Shown in pieces: positions 41,830 to 51,004 of a DNA stretch of 64,000 nt (position 1 is the stretch's first letter; the number at the start of each line of letters is the position of its first letter). The stretch is from Wenzhouxiangella marina (lineage in GTDB: Bacteria; Pseudomonadota; Gammaproteobacteria; Xanthomonadales; Wenzhouxiangellaceae): positions 62,001 to 126,000 of the forward strand of contig NZ_CP012154.1 in assembly GCF_001187785.1 (NCBI RefSeq), in the 5' to 3' direction. A model generated the notes under the pieces. That model was not told where the DNA came from and made no database searches. It worked only from the letters and a program-made list of their open reading frames with translations. The position numbers and the translations under genes are program-made.

Positions 41830-43023
41830 ATGGCCATGGATTCCTTCGACCTCAATCAGCATCTGCCGGCGGAAGTCGCCGCCGGCAGGCCGGGCTGGTG
41901 GCTGGCCTACCGCCGCTACCCGGTCTTCTCCTGGCCCTGGGTCTGGCGGCGGGCGCTGTTCATCGGCCTGTTCATCCTGGCCTGGGGCGCGCTGTCGGGA
42001 CTGGGACACTATGCCGCCGGCGGCAGTGCCTCGGAGGCCACGGAGTTGAGCCTGGTCTTCGTTCTCGGTTTCGCCGTGATGGTCAACGCCGGACCGCTGC
42101 TGGCGGCGGGTGTTCGCCATGGCCTGCCGACGCCGCGCTTCGAGCAGGGCGGCGTGCTGCTGGCACTGTTGGTCGGCCTGGTGCTGGCCTTCCTGGCCGA
42201 CAGCTGGTCCTCGGGCCGGATCATGGCGATCACGGGCGAGCGCTTCGACCGTGAGATGAGCGGTAGCGCACTGCTGCTCAACTGGCTGGTCCTGCTGGTC
42301 CTGTACTCCCTGATTGGCGGCGGCCTGGCGCTGCGGGCCTACCTGAGCGAGGGGCGGCGCCTGGCCGAGTTCCGTCAGCAGCAGGCCCTGGCCGATCTAC
42401 GCGCCGACAAGCTGGCGACCGATCAGCAGCTCGCGGTCCTGCAGGCACAGGTCGAGCCGCACTTCCTGTTCAACACCCTGGCCAGTATCCGATCGGAGCT
42501 GCGGCGTTCGCCGGATCAGGCCGAGCAGACCCTGGATGCGCTCTGCGACTATCTGCGATCGGCCATACCGCGCCTGCGCGATGGCAGTGCCTCGGCTGCA
42601 AGCACCCTGGTCGAGCAAGTCGAACTCTGTCGGCACTACCTCGATGTCATGCGTGGTCGTATGGGCGAGCGCCTGTCCTGTCGCATCGACATGGAGGAAG
42701 CGCTGAACCCCGTCGCCTTCCCTCCGTTTCTCCTGCTTTCGCTGGTGGAGAACGCGATCAAGCACGGTCTCGAACCCAAGCCCGAGGGTGGCGAGGTGAT
42801 CATTCGGGTCGAAGCCTTGACGGAGAGCGGCGATCGCCTGCGTGTCGAGGTGATCGACAGCGGCGTCGGCCTGGGTCACACGGTCGGCCACGGTGTCGGT
42901 CTGAGCAATGTGCATGAACAGCTGCGCCTGCGCTATGGGGATGCGGCCCGTCTTCGCCTCGAATCCCGTCCGGGCGGCGGCGTGAGGGCCAGCATCGAAC
43001 TGCCGATGGAGAGCCCGTCATGA
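41830..43023 (+). CDS. LytS/YehU-type sensor histidine kinase
   Basis: The 397-residue product has four predicted membrane helices in its first 180 residues. The His-kinase core ('Q-V-E-P-H-F-L-F-N-T-L-A-S-I', phosphoacceptor H211) and an ATPase domain ('L-V-E-N-A-I-K-H-G-L', 'D-S-G-V-G-L-G', 'G-V-G-L-S-N-V-H-E-Q-L') follow. This is the HisKA_7/PF06580 class that partners LytTR regulators. No extracytoplasmic sensor domain is obvious, so it may sense within the membrane. The stop overlaps the regulator start by 4 bp. Confidence 0.92.
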   Translation: MAMDSFDLNQHLPAEVAAGRPGWWLAYRRYPVFSWPWVWRRALFIGLFILAWGALSGLGHYAAGGSASEATELSLVFVLGFAVMVNAGPLLAAGVRHGLPTPRFEQGGVLLALLVGLVLAFLADSWSSGRIMAITGERFDREMSGSALLLNWLVLLVLYSLIGGGLALRAYLSEGRRLAEFRQQQALADLRADKLATDQQLAVLQAQVEPHFLFNTLASIRSELRRSPDQAEQTLDALCDYLRSAIPRLRDGSASAASTLVEQVELCRHYLDVMRGRMGERLSCRIDMEEALNPVAFPPFLLLSLVENAIKHGLEPKPEGGEVIIRVEALTESGDRLRVEVIDSGVGLGHTVGHGVGLSNVHEQLRLRYGDAARLRLESRPGGGVRASIELPMESPS

Positions 43024-43775
43024 GCCCGGTACGAATCCTGATCGCCGAAGACGAGCGCGCCCAGCGCGAGCATCTCATCGCTCTGATCGACGCCCTCTGG
43101 CCCGAGGCCGAACTGGTTGCCGCCTGCGGCGACGGCGACTCGGCCCTGGCGGCGCTCGAGCGTGACAAACCCCAGGTGCTCTTCCTGGACATCCGGATGC
43201 CGGGCGCCAGCGGCATCGATGTGGCCCGCTCGGCCAGCGGCCGGGCCCACGTCGTGCTGACCACGGCCTACGAGCAGTACGCGATCCAGGCCTTCGAGGC
43301 CGGCGCCCTGGACTACCTGCTCAAGCCGGTCACCGCCGATCGCCTGGCCGCCACCATCCAGCGCCTGCGTGCGCGCCTGAACGCGGCGCCTCCCGATATC
43401 GGCGCCCTGCTCGCCTCCCTCGATGAGCGTCTCGGACAGCCCGCGGTCGAGCGCCTGAAATGGATCACGGCCACCCAGGGTGACACGGTTCGTCTGCTGG
43501 CCGTCGAAGACGTGCTCTTCTTCCGCGCCAGCGACAAGTACGTCCGTGTCGTGACCGCCGAAGAAGAAGCGCTGGTCCGCATGAGCCTAAAGGAACTGGA
43601 AGATCGCCTCGATCCGGAGCACTTCTGGCGCATCCACCGCTCGGTGCTGGTGGCGGCACCCGCCGTCTCCCACATCGAAAAGGACGAACTGGGGCGCTGG
43701 CATGCCCGTTTGCGCGGGCATGCGGAAGCCCTGCCGGTCAGTGATTCGGCGCGGTCGAGATTTCGAGGGATGTAG
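43020..43775 (+). CDS. LytTR response regulator
   Basis: The 251-residue product has a receiver domain with D57 in L-F-L-D-I-R-M-P-G, early acidic E-D-E, and K-P at about 103. A LytTR DNA-binding domain follows (about 145-248, 'I-T-A-T-Q-G-D-T-V-R-L-L', 'D-K-Y-V-R-V-V-T', 'F-W-R-I-H-R-S-V-L-V'). It is the cognate regulator of the kinase with which its start overlaps (ATGA). Targets may include the upstream serine hydrolase. The gene ends 20-30 bp before a large extragenic inverted repeat. Confidence 0.93.
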   Translation: MSPVRILIAEDERAQREHLIALIDALWPEAELVAACGDGDSALAALERDKPQVLFLDIRMPGASGIDVARSASGRAHVVLTTAYEQYAIQAFEAGALDYLLKPVTADRLAATIQRLRARLNAAPPDIGALLASLDERLGQPAVERLKWITATQGDTVRLLAVEDVLFFRASDKYVRVVTAEEEALVRMSLKELEDRLDPEHFWRIHRSVLVAAPAVSHIEKDELGRWHARLRGHAEALPVSDSARSRFRGM

Positions 43776-43781
43776 GTTTTC

Positions 43782-44600
43782 GGGCTGGCGCCCGGGTTGG
43801 TGTGGCTCGCAGGCTGCGCCTGCATTGCTCTTCAAGCAGGCTGTCGCCTGCCCGCTGCGCGGGAAGTCAAAGTCAAAGGCTTTCGCCCCCGCTTCGCTTG
43901 CGGGGCGAGTTTCTTTTGGCAGACGAACCAAAAGAAACCAAAAGTTCTGACGGCCATGAAGCCGCCCAGCGCAAAAGGCCGCGCTGGGTCCCCTGCGATG
44001 CTCAGCCGGGTCGGGCGGTTTCGAACTCGCTTCGCTCAGACATGCGAAACCGCTTTTTCCGACCCGGCCTGCGCTTCTCGGCGTCTCCAACGCCTAAGGC
44101 AAGATCAAAATCAACACCAGTCGGAGCATCGCTTCGCTCGCTCTAGTCCGTTTGGGTCGAGCGAAGTGCAGCTGGAAGCGATGTGGCGATTTGCACGAAG
44201 CGGAGAAAGTCCGTGAGCGTATCCGTCCGCCCGTGATGCTCTGTGTGCTTTTGCCTTTGATCTTGCCTTAGCCGTTGGAGTCGCCGAGAAGCGCAGGGCC
44301 AGGCGGATCAGCGTCGCCGCGATGTCTGAGTGGAGAGAGCGCAGCGAACGGAGCGAGTTCGGCGACGCCCGCCTGGACCGAGCATCGCAGGGGACCGGGC
44401 GAAGCCCGGCGACTTCATGGGCGTCAGATCTTTTGGTTCCTTTTGGATCATCTGCCAAAAGGAACCCGCCCTCAGCGAAGCGGGGCGGAAGCCTTTGACG
44501 TTCCCGCGAAGCGGGGCAAGCGCCAGCTTGCGGCCTTTGGCGATGCAGGCGCCGCCTGCGAGCCAGACACCCCGCGGCGCCAGCCGCAAACCCCACCCCT
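43782..44600. repeat. Extragenic inverted repeat of about 820 bp
   Basis: Two arms of about 350 bp (roughly 43782-44135 and 44215-44600) are imperfect reverse complements around a centre of about 80 bp. Clear paired blocks include GCGCTTCTCGGCGTCTCCAA (44071-44090) with its complement near 44274-44293, TTTTGGCAGACGAACCAAAAG with its complement near 44436-44462, and GGCTCGCAGGCTGCGCCTGC with its complement near 44547-44566. It fills the gap between convergent genes (LytTR regulator and selO) and codes for nothing credible, although both strands are open for long stretches because of high GC. It has no transposase or obvious target duplication. Confidence 0.75.
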
Positions 44601-46076
44601 TCAAGTGCCACAAAAGGTATTCGCCACCACTTCTTCGGCCTTCGGCGGCCTCTGGTAATGCGCGTGCTCGGGCTGGTCCTCATAGGGGCGGGCGAAGACC
44701 TTCAGCATCTCGTGGAGCGGTGCGAAATCCAGGTCTTCGACGGCGGCGTCGGCGACGCGTTGCGCCAGGTGGTTGCGCAGGATGAAGGCCGGGTTGACCT
44801 GCTTCATGGCCTGCCGGCGAGCGGCGTGATCGCCGCCTTCGGCGCGCAGTGCCTGGCGCCAATCCCTGGCCCAGAGGTCGAAGCTCTCGGGATCCCGGAA
44901 CCACTGTCTGGCCTTCAGGTCGGCTTCGCCGGGCTCCAGGTCGAGATCGGTCAGAGCGCGGAACAGCAGGGTCATGTCGGCCTCCTGCCCGGCCATTCGA
45001 TCGAGCAGGTCCAGGGCGAGGGCATCGTTGCCACTCGAGGCTTCCCGCAGGCCGATCTTGGCGCGCAGGCGGGCATGGAAGGCCTTATCGAATTCTCGAG
45101 GGATTCGCTGGAGGCGTTCGTTGGCGAACTCCAGCGCCCGATTGGGATCCGCATCGAACAGGGGCAGCAGGCATTCGGCCAGGCGGGCCAGGTTCCAGTG
45201 CGCGATCGTGGGTTGTCGTCCCCAGGCGTAGCGGCCTCGGCGGTCGATGTAGCTGAAGGCCGTGTCGGGGTGGAAGCGGTCGAGGAAGCCGAAGGGGCCG
45301 TAGTCAAGGGTTTCGCCGGACAGGGCCATATTGTCGGTGTTCATCACCCCATGCACGAAACCCACCGACATCCACTGGGCGACCAGGGTCATCGTGCGAG
45401 ACACCACCCGGTCGAACAGCCGTTGGTAGCGATCGGCCTGGCCGGCCAGATCGGGATCATGGCGGTCGATGATGAAGTCGGCCAGGGTCTGCACCTGTTC
45501 GCCCAGGCCGTTGCGAGCCAGGTATTCGAAGCTGCCGATGCGCACGTGGCTAGAGGCCACCCGGCACATCACGCCGCCGGGTTCGGGCCGCTCCCGCATC
45601 ACCATCTCACCGGTCGAGATCACCGACAAGGCGCGCGTGGTCGGGATGCCGAGGGCGGCCATGGTCTCGGTGGCCAGGTACTCGCGCACGGCAGGCCCGA
45701 TGGAGGAGCGCCCGTCACCCCCTCGGGAGAACGGCGTGGGTCCCGAGCCCTTCAGCTGCAGATCGACCAGTCGGCCTCTCGGCGTTTCGACCTCACCGAG
45801 AAGCAGTGCGCGGCCGTCGCCAAGCCGAGGGACCCAGTTCGCGAACTGGTGCCCGGCATAGGCCTGGGCAACGGGCAGGCTGCTGCGGTGCCGCGCATTG
45901 CCGGACAGCATGGCCAGGCCGTCGGGCCCGGCAAGCCAGTTCGCATCCAGACCGAGTTCCTCGGCCAGTGAACGATTGAACGCGACCCATTCCGGATCGG
46001 CCACCGGTGTGGGATCGACGCGAGCCCGGAAGACGTCCGGCAATTCGGCGTAGCGGTTCTGGAATCGAATCGGCAT
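44601..46076 (-). CDS. selO: SelO/YdiU protein adenylyltransferase
   Basis: The ATG at 46076 gives 491 residues, close to the family norm; a TTG at 46094 is less likely. Pseudokinase-fold SelO motifs are visible: 'Y-A-G-H-Q-F-A-N-W-V-P-R-L-G-D-G-R-A', 'L-Q-L-K-G-S-G-P-T-P-F-S-R-G-G-D-G-R', 'H-G-V-M-N-T-D-N-M' (catalytic Asp about 248) and 'D-Y-G-P-F-G-F-L-D'. By family knowledge SelO transfers AMP to Ser, Thr or Tyr of proteins, linked to redox stress. The C terminus T-F-C-G-T keeps the Cys that forms a regulatory disulfide in E. coli SelO; it is Cys rather than Sec here. Cytoplasmic. Confidence 0.95.
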   Translation of the reverse strand: MPIRFQNRYAELPDVFRARVDPTPVADPEWVAFNRSLAEELGLDANWLAGPDGLAMLSGNARHRSSLPVAQAYAGHQFANWVPRLGDGRALLLGEVETPRGRLVDLQLKGSGPTPFSRGGDGRSSIGPAVREYLATETMAALGIPTTRALSVISTGEMVMRERPEPGGVMCRVASSHVRIGSFEYLARNGLGEQVQTLADFIIDRHDPDLAGQADRYQRLFDRVVSRTMTLVAQWMSVGFVHGVMNTDNMALSGETLDYGPFGFLDRFHPDTAFSYIDRRGRYAWGRQPTIAHWNLARLAECLLPLFDADPNRALEFANERLQRIPREFDKAFHARLRAKIGLREASSGNDALALDLLDRMAGQEADMTLLFRALTDLDLEPGEADLKARQWFRDPESFDLWARDWRQALRAEGGDHAARRQAMKQVNPAFILRNHLAQRVADAAVEDLDFAPLHEMLKVFARPYEDQPEHAHYQRPPKAEEVVANTFCGT

Positions 46077-46091
46077 AGGGAAGACTTTAAT

Positions 46092-46124
46092 CAAAAAGAA
46101 AGCGGCCCGCCGAGGCGGGCCGCT
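46092..46124 (-). terminator. Intrinsic terminator of the fasciclin gene
   Basis: A perfect 10-bp stem (AGCGGCCCGC at 46101-46110 with GCGGGCCGCT at 46115-46124) has a 4-nt loop. On the minus strand it is followed by TTCTTTTTGA. It lies 25 bp after the stop at 46149 and just before the selO start. Confidence 0.85.
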
Positions 46125-46148
46125 CGAAACACCTGATCGGTCAGGCGA

Positions 46149-46640
46149 TCAAGGCGTGATGACGGTATCGATCACGTGGATGACGCCATTGCTGGTTTCG
46201 ATGTCCGTGACGGTGACCAGGGCGCCGTCGATCTTGACGCCTTCGTCGGTCACTTCGATGTCCACGTCCGACCCCTGCACGGTGGTGGCGCTGTCCAGGT
46301 TGACCACGTCCGAGGCCATGACCTTCCCGGCGACAACGTGATAGGTGAGGATCGAGGTCAGCAGTTCGGTATCGGCCAGGATGGCCTGCAGATCATCAGC
46401 GGGGATCTTGGCGAAGGCTTCGTCGGTGGGCGCGAAGACCGTGAACGGGCCTTCGCCTGACAGGGTGTCGACCAGGCCTGCAGCCTGCACGGCCGCGACC
46501 AAGGTGTTGAAGTTGCCGGCACTGACGGCGGTTTCAACGATGTTCTTCTTCATCGAGCCGCCGTGATGGTCAGCGCTCGCGAAGGGGCTGATCGCCACCA
46601 GAATCAGGGCCAGAGTGAAAAAAGCTTTGCGAATGAACAT
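46149..46640 (-). CDS. Secreted fasciclin (FAS1) domain protein
   Basis: The ATG at 46640 is set by an AGGAG site 6 nt upstream. The 163-residue product has a signal peptide ('[17 protein letters not shown]') and one FAS1 domain with both hallmark boxes: '[13 protein letters not shown]' (H1) and 'G-V-I-H-V-I-D-T-V' (H2). The Y-H motif (T-Y-H-V-V-A-G) lies between them. FAS1 domains mediate adhesion and protein or polysaccharide contacts at the cell surface. The mature protein is a single-domain secreted form. It has its own terminator and a long divergent promoter gap toward the second subtilase. Confidence 0.92.
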   Translation of the reverse strand: MFIRKAFFTLALILVAISPFASADHHGGSMKKNIVETAVSAGNFNTLVAAVQAAGLVDTLSGEGPFTVFAPTDEAFAKIPADDLQAILADTELLTSILTYHVVAGKVMASDVVNLDSATTVQGSDVDIEVTDEGVKIDGALVTVTDIETSNGVIHVIDTVITP

Positions 46641-47066
46641 GAACAACTCCTAGGGAAAGTGAAACGCTGGCAAGCAGCGAGCGTAGAGTCTGCTGCGGTC
46701 CCCATGGAGAAGAAGTCAATTAAAAATCAAGAGCTTGTGCAGATTCTGTGTGCTGCTTGTGAAGACGGCGGCTTGAGCCTGACTTGTGGTGCCATGCAGT
46801 TTTTCGTCACGAAACCTTGACACGTAGCACATTTCGTGTTCAGACTGAAAAGATCAATCCGAACATAAGCATGTTCGAAACAACAGTACCAGAAGTCATA
46901 CAAGCCATATCTTGCAATTGATTTTCCCCACCCCGGACACTCGAATCGACCGCGCTCTCGCGGCCGCCATTCGTTTGCCCATTGCCATGCGACCGAAGAC
47001 TCGGGGGGACCGGGTGGTCTCGGACGCATGCTCTTTCCAATCCCAGACCAAAGAGGGTAGTTCTAC
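46641..47066. other. Divergent intergenic region, 426 bp, AT-rich
   Basis: It lies between the fasciclin gene and the second subtilase. The part from about 46700 to 46920 is clearly lower in GC than the surroundings and should hold promoters for both genes. No -10/-35 pair, RNA gene or repeat was convincing. The GAGGG site at about 47053-47057 serves the protease. Confidence 0.45.
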
Positions 47067-49127
47067 ATGACCGTTTCCAAACTTCTGGCCGGCGCACTCA
47101 TCGGTGCTGTCGGTCTGGCCTCTGCCATGTCCGCCGTGGCCGAAGACAACCGCTACATTGTCCAGTTCGCACCCGGCGCTGCTGGCAATGGCAAGGCCGC
47201 CATCCAGGCCGCCGGTGGCCGCATCGAGCGTGATCTCACCCAGCACAGCATCAATGCCGTGGCCATCACCATTCCGAGCCAGGCCCTCGAGGCCCTGAGC
47301 AACAATCCGAACGTCGTCAACGTCGAAGTGGACGAGCGCGTCTACCCGATGGCCGATCAGGTTCCCTTCGGTATTCCGATGGTTCAAGCCGATCTGGTCA
47401 GCGATGCCTTTGTCGGCAACCAGAAGGTCTGCATCATCGATTCCGGTTACCAGATCGGGCACTCCGATCTCCAGTCGACCAACGTGACCGGTGATTTCCT
47501 CGCCGGCAGCGGCGACCCGTTCATCGATTCCTGCGGTCACGGCACGCACGTGGCCGGCACCATCGCGGCCCTGGCCAACGGCTCGGGCGTGGTCGGGGTG
47601 ATGCCCAGCGGCAATATCGCCCTGCATATCGTCAAGGTCTTCGGTGACGACAACTGGACCTCCGGTTCCTGTGGCTGGAGCTACAACTCCGATCTGATCG
47701 CCGCCGCCTACGAGTGTCGCGACGCCGGTGCCACGGTCATCAACATGTCCCTCGGCGGTGGCGGTGCCACCTCGGCTGCGGCCCAGGCCTTCCAGGACCT
47801 GGCCGATCAGGGCATCCTGTCCATCGCGGCTGCCGGCAATGACGGCACGACCCAGATGAGCTATCCGGCCTCCTACGACGCCGTGGTTTCCGTGGGCGCC
47901 ATCGACGTCAACGGCAACCTCGGCAGCTTCTCCCAGCGCAACAGCCAGGTGGAATTGGCCGCGCCGGGCGTGGACGTGATCAGCACGGTCCCCTACACCG
48001 CAGCGACCGTGAACGTCGATCGCGACTACACCGTCTCGGCGATGGATCGTTCGGCGCAGACTACCGCCAGCGGTGGCCTGGTCGATGGCGGCCTGTGCAC
48101 CTCGGCCGGCAACTGGTCCGGTCAGGTCGTGCTCTGCGAGCGCGGTAGCGTCAGCTTCAGCGAGAAGGTCTCCGCCGTCGAGGCCGGTGGCGGCGTCGCG
48201 GCCATCGTCTATAACAACGAGCCGGGCGGATTCGGCGGCCTGCTGGATTGCAAGGGCAACCCGAACAGTGCCTGCTCGTCGATTCCGGCGGTCAGCATGA
48301 GCCAGGCCGACGGTCAGAGCCTGGTCGCCAACCAGCTGGGCGCCTCGGCCTTCGTGTCGACGGTCTACACCGCGCCGGCCGATGGCTATGACTCCTACAA
48401 CGGCACCTCGATGGCGACCCCGCACGTGGCCGCTGTCGCAGCCCTGGTCTGGAGCTACGCCCCGGACATGACCGTTCCCGAGATTCGTCAGCTGCTGACG
48501 TCCACCGCCCTGGATCTGGGCACGCCGGGTCGCGACAACGACTTCGGCTTCGGTCTGGTCCAGGCGCAGGCGGCCATTGACGCTCTGGGTGGCGGTGGTC
48601 CCGATCCGGACCCGAATGCGGCGCCGACGGCAGCCTTCAGCTTCAGCTGCAACGAACTGGCCTGCAGCTTCGATGGTTCCGGCAGCTCGGATTCCGATGG
48701 CAGCATCGCCAGCTACAGCTGGAACTTCGGTGATGGCAACGGCGCCAGCGGCGCGTCCGCCAGCCACAGCTTCGCGGCCGACGGCAGCTACTCGGTCACC
48801 CTGACCGTCACCGACAACGACGGTGCCAGCGACTCGGTCACCCAGCAGGTGACGGTGGCCACCAATGGTGGTGGCGGAGATCCGAGCGGCATCGAGCTGA
48901 CGGGTGTGGGCTACAAGGTCCAGGGACGCTGGCGTGCGGACCTGAGCTGGAGTGGTGCCCAGGGCGGCAGCGTCGACATCGTTCGTAACGGGTCTGTCGT
49001 GACCACGACGGCCAACGATGGCGCCTACACTGATGCGACGAGCTTCAAGGGTGGTGGCACCCTGACCTATCAGGTCTGCGAAGCCGGCACCAGCAACTGC
49101 TCGGCAACGGTGACCCTGATCTACTGA
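47067..49127 (+). CDS. Secreted subtilisin-like protease with PA and PKD domains
   Basis: The 686-residue product has a signal peptide ('L-L-A-G-A-L-I-G-A-V-G-L-A-S-A-M-S-A-V-A'), an I9-type propeptide ('Y-I-V-Q-F-A-P-G', 'V-V-N-V-E-V-D-E-R-V') and the S8 triad. D125 lies in I-I-D-S-G, H158 in G-H-G-T-H, S448 in N-G-T-S-M-A-T-P-H, and the oxyanion Asn in A-A-G-N-D-G. A PA domain is inserted before the Ser motif (about 335-430, 'A-I-V-Y-N-N-E-P-G-G'). A PKD domain (about 513-605) and a final Fn3-like beta domain follow. It is an extracellular protease. Unlike the first subtilase it lacks the F-x-D-R-F-E tail. Confidence 0.93.
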   Translation: MTVSKLLAGALIGAVGLASAMSAVAEDNRYIVQFAPGAAGNGKAAIQAAGGRIERDLTQHSINAVAITIPSQALEALSNNPNVVNVEVDERVYPMADQVPFGIPMVQADLVSDAFVGNQKVCIIDSGYQIGHSDLQSTNVTGDFLAGSGDPFIDSCGHGTHVAGTIAALANGSGVVGVMPSGNIALHIVKVFGDDNWTSGSCGWSYNSDLIAAAYECRDAGATVINMSLGGGGATSAAAQAFQDLADQGILSIAAAGNDGTTQMSYPASYDAVVSVGAIDVNGNLGSFSQRNSQVELAAPGVDVISTVPYTAATVNVDRDYTVSAMDRSAQTTASGGLVDGGLCTSAGNWSGQVVLCERGSVSFSEKVSAVEAGGGVAAIVYNNEPGGFGGLLDCKGNPNSACSSIPAVSMSQADGQSLVANQLGASAFVSTVYTAPADGYDSYNGTSMATPHVAAVAALVWSYAPDMTVPEIRQLLTSTALDLGTPGRDNDFGFGLVQAQAAIDALGGGGPDPDPNAAPTAAFSFSCNELACSFDGSGSSDSDGSIASYSWNFGDGNGASGASASHSFAADGSYSVTLTVTDNDGASDSVTQQVTVATNGGGGDPSGIELTGVGYKVQGRWRADLSWSGAQGGSVDIVRNGSVVTTTANDGAYTDATSFKGGGTLTYQVCEAGTSNCSATVTLIY

Positions 49128-49157
49128 TCGATCACCCGCCAGCGAGCACACGCTCGA

Positions 49158-49188
49158 GGCCCGGTCGCACAAGCGGCCGGGCCTTTTT
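49158..49188 (+). terminator. Intrinsic terminator of the second subtilase gene
   Basis: A 7-bp stem (GGCCCGG at 49158-49164 with CCGGGCC at 49177-49183) with a 12-nt loop is followed by five T. It lies 30 bp after the stop at 49127. Confidence 0.82.
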
Positions 49189-49248
49189 ACGTTTTGCCCA
49201 CTGCGTACCGGATAGCGTGAGGCCACATCACTTTCGCGAAGCTCGACG

Positions 49249-50490
49249 ATGCACCCCACCCGCAAGGCCGGCCTGGATCGACTGAAGGAATTTCTGCCCC
49301 GTGCGGGACGCGACTATGCCCGCGAGCGCAACCACGATCACGGACCCGGCCGGCACGACCGGGTCTCGGCACTTTCGCCCTGGATCCGCTACCGCCTGAT
49401 CACCGAACAGGAGGTGCTCGCCCGGGTGCTGGAGCAACACTCCGTGACCGCCGCGGAAAAATTCGTCCAGGAGGTCTGCTGGCGCAGCTACTGGAAGGGC
49501 TGGCTGCAGATGCGCCCTTCCGTGTGGCGTGATTTTCTTTCCGAGCGGACTCGAGCGGTGCATCGGATCGAGGGCAATGGCGGCCTGGCCAGGGCCCTGG
49601 AACAAGCCGAAGCCGGGCAGACCGGCATCGAGGGTTTCGATGATTGGGCAAAGGAGCTGATCGAGACCGGCTACCTGCACAACCACGCCCGGATGTGGTT
49701 CGCCTCGATCTGGATTTTCACCCTGAAGCTGCCCTGGACCCTGGGCGCCGACTTCTTTCTGCGGCATCTGATCGACGCCGATCCGGCGTCCAACACCCTG
49801 AGCTGGCGCTGGGTCGCCGGCCTGCAGACCCAGGGAAAGACCTACCTGGCCCGCCCCGACAACATCGAGAAGTTCACCGCCGGCCGCTTTCGTCCCGCCG
49901 GCCTTGCGACCGAAGCCCCGGCACTGGACGGCCCCAGCCCGCCGCCACCGGGGCCACTGCCGCCGGCGCTTCGGGCCGAAGCCCCGATGGACGGGCCGGC
50001 GCTTCTGTTGCTGACGCCCGAAGATCTGCATCCGGAATCCCTGCTGCCCGGATCGGCGGAAATCGCCGGTCTGTTGGGTGCCCGAGGGGTTCACAGCCTG
50101 TCATCCTGGCCCTGGGGTGAGCAGGCTCGGCGTTTCGTGAGCGGCGCCCTGGACGATGCCCTGGGGCGTGCCAGCGAGCACTTCGGTCTGAGCGGCAGAG
50201 CGCTCGAGACCCTGGATGCCGCCATGCTCGTCGATGCCTGCCGAGACGCCGGCGTCGACCGGATCGTGACCGCCGATGCCCCGGTGGGTCCGGTCGACGA
50301 CGCATTGGATCAGCTCGAGCTGCAGCTGGAAAAGGAAGGCATCCAGCTCGAACGCCGACGCCGCGAATGGGACGCCCTGGCCTGGCCGCAGGCGACCAAG
50401 GGCTTCTTCCCCTTCAAGAAGAAGATCCCGGCGCTGCTGGATGCCGTGGGTCTGGGTGATCGACAGGGGCTTCTCGATCTGGGTGCGTGA
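49249..50490 (+). CDS. Photolyase/cryptochrome-like protein with FAD domain first
   Basis: The 413-residue product begins directly with the helical FAD-binding domain of photolyases (about 10-220): 'S-A-L-S-P-W-I-R-Y-R-L-I-T', 'F-V-Q-E-V-C-W-R-S-Y-W', 'L-I-E-T-G-Y-L-H-N-H-A-R-M-W-F-A-S', and 'N-T-L-S-W-R-W-V-A-G'. After a Pro-rich linker (about 222-240), the second half (about 245-405) looks like a diverged alpha/beta photolyase antenna domain, ending in 'L-A-W-P-Q-A-T-K-G-F-F-P-F-K-K-K-I-P'. Normal photolyases have these domains in the opposite order, so this is a permuted arrangement. Repair or light sensing is plausible but unproved. The DCC gene follows 7 bp later. Confidence 0.8.
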   Translation: MHPTRKAGLDRLKEFLPRAGRDYARERNHDHGPGRHDRVSALSPWIRYRLITEQEVLARVLEQHSVTAAEKFVQEVCWRSYWKGWLQMRPSVWRDFLSERTRAVHRIEGNGGLARALEQAEAGQTGIEGFDDWAKELIETGYLHNHARMWFASIWIFTLKLPWTLGADFFLRHLIDADPASNTLSWRWVAGLQTQGKTYLARPDNIEKFTAGRFRPAGLATEAPALDGPSPPPPGPLPPALRAEAPMDGPALLLLTPEDLHPESLLPGSAEIAGLLGARGVHSLSSWPWGEQARRFVSGALDDALGRASEHFGLSGRALETLDAAMLVDACRDAGVDRIVTADAPVGPVDDALDQLELQLEKEGIQLERRRREWDALAWPQATKGFFPFKKKIPALLDAVGLGDRQGLLDLGA

Positions 50491-50497
50491 GGGACGG

Positions 50498-50845
50498 ATG
50501 GCTCGGGAACTTACGGTCTATTTCGATGGCGCCTGCCCCCTATGCCAACGGGAAATTGCCCTGATGCGTCGCCTCGACCGTCGCCGTCGAATCGCCTTCA
50601 TTGACGTCAGTCGTCCGGACGCGAGCTGTCCCATCGACCGCGAAGCGCTGCTGGCCCGCTTCCATGCCCGTGAGGGTGAAGTCATGCACGATGGCGCTGC
50701 GGCCTTTGCCGCCATGTGGCGACAGATCCCCTTGCTGCGTCCCCTGGGTCTGCTGGCGAAGCACCGCTGGATGCTCGCCGTACTGGAATGGACTTACCTG
50801 CGTTTTCTGACGATTCGCCCCCGACTCCAGCGCTTGTTCGATTGA
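50498..50845 (+). CDS. DCC-family thiol-disulfide oxidoreductase-like protein (DUF393)
   Basis: The 115-residue product opens with 'V-Y-F-D-G-A-C-P-L-C-Q-R-E-I', the D-G-x-C-P-x-C hallmark of the DCC family. Conserved 'I-A-F-I-D-V' and 'A-A-F-A-A-M-W-R' segments follow. The C-x-x-C suggests a redox role, but family function is not proved. The ATG at 50498 has a GAGGGACGG site; an upstream GTG overlaps the photolyase stop. Coupling with a photolyase-like gene is a common arrangement for this family. Cytoplasmic. Confidence 0.88.
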   Translation: MARELTVYFDGACPLCQREIALMRRLDRRRRIAFIDVSRPDASCPIDREALLARFHAREGEVMHDGAAAFAAMWRQIPLLRPLGLLAKHRWMLAVLEWTYLRFLTIRPRLQRLFD

Positions 50846-51004
50846 TCCTGAGCGCTTCCGAAACGACCCATCATCTGGATTGATTCACGTCAAGTCCGAC
50901 CCCCGAAGGAGCTACTAATCTTCGGATTCGCTCATGCTCAGCCTGGGGGCCCGGGACCACTCCTGGTCTCGCAGCCGAACTCGGTTCAAGAGAGGGTGCT
51001 TTCG

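Noticed and set aside
43797-44785. Overlapping short ORFs in the inverted repeat
   Set aside because: Arg/Ser/Pro-rich translations on both strands mirror each other because of the palindrome. No ribosome-binding sites or domains were seen.
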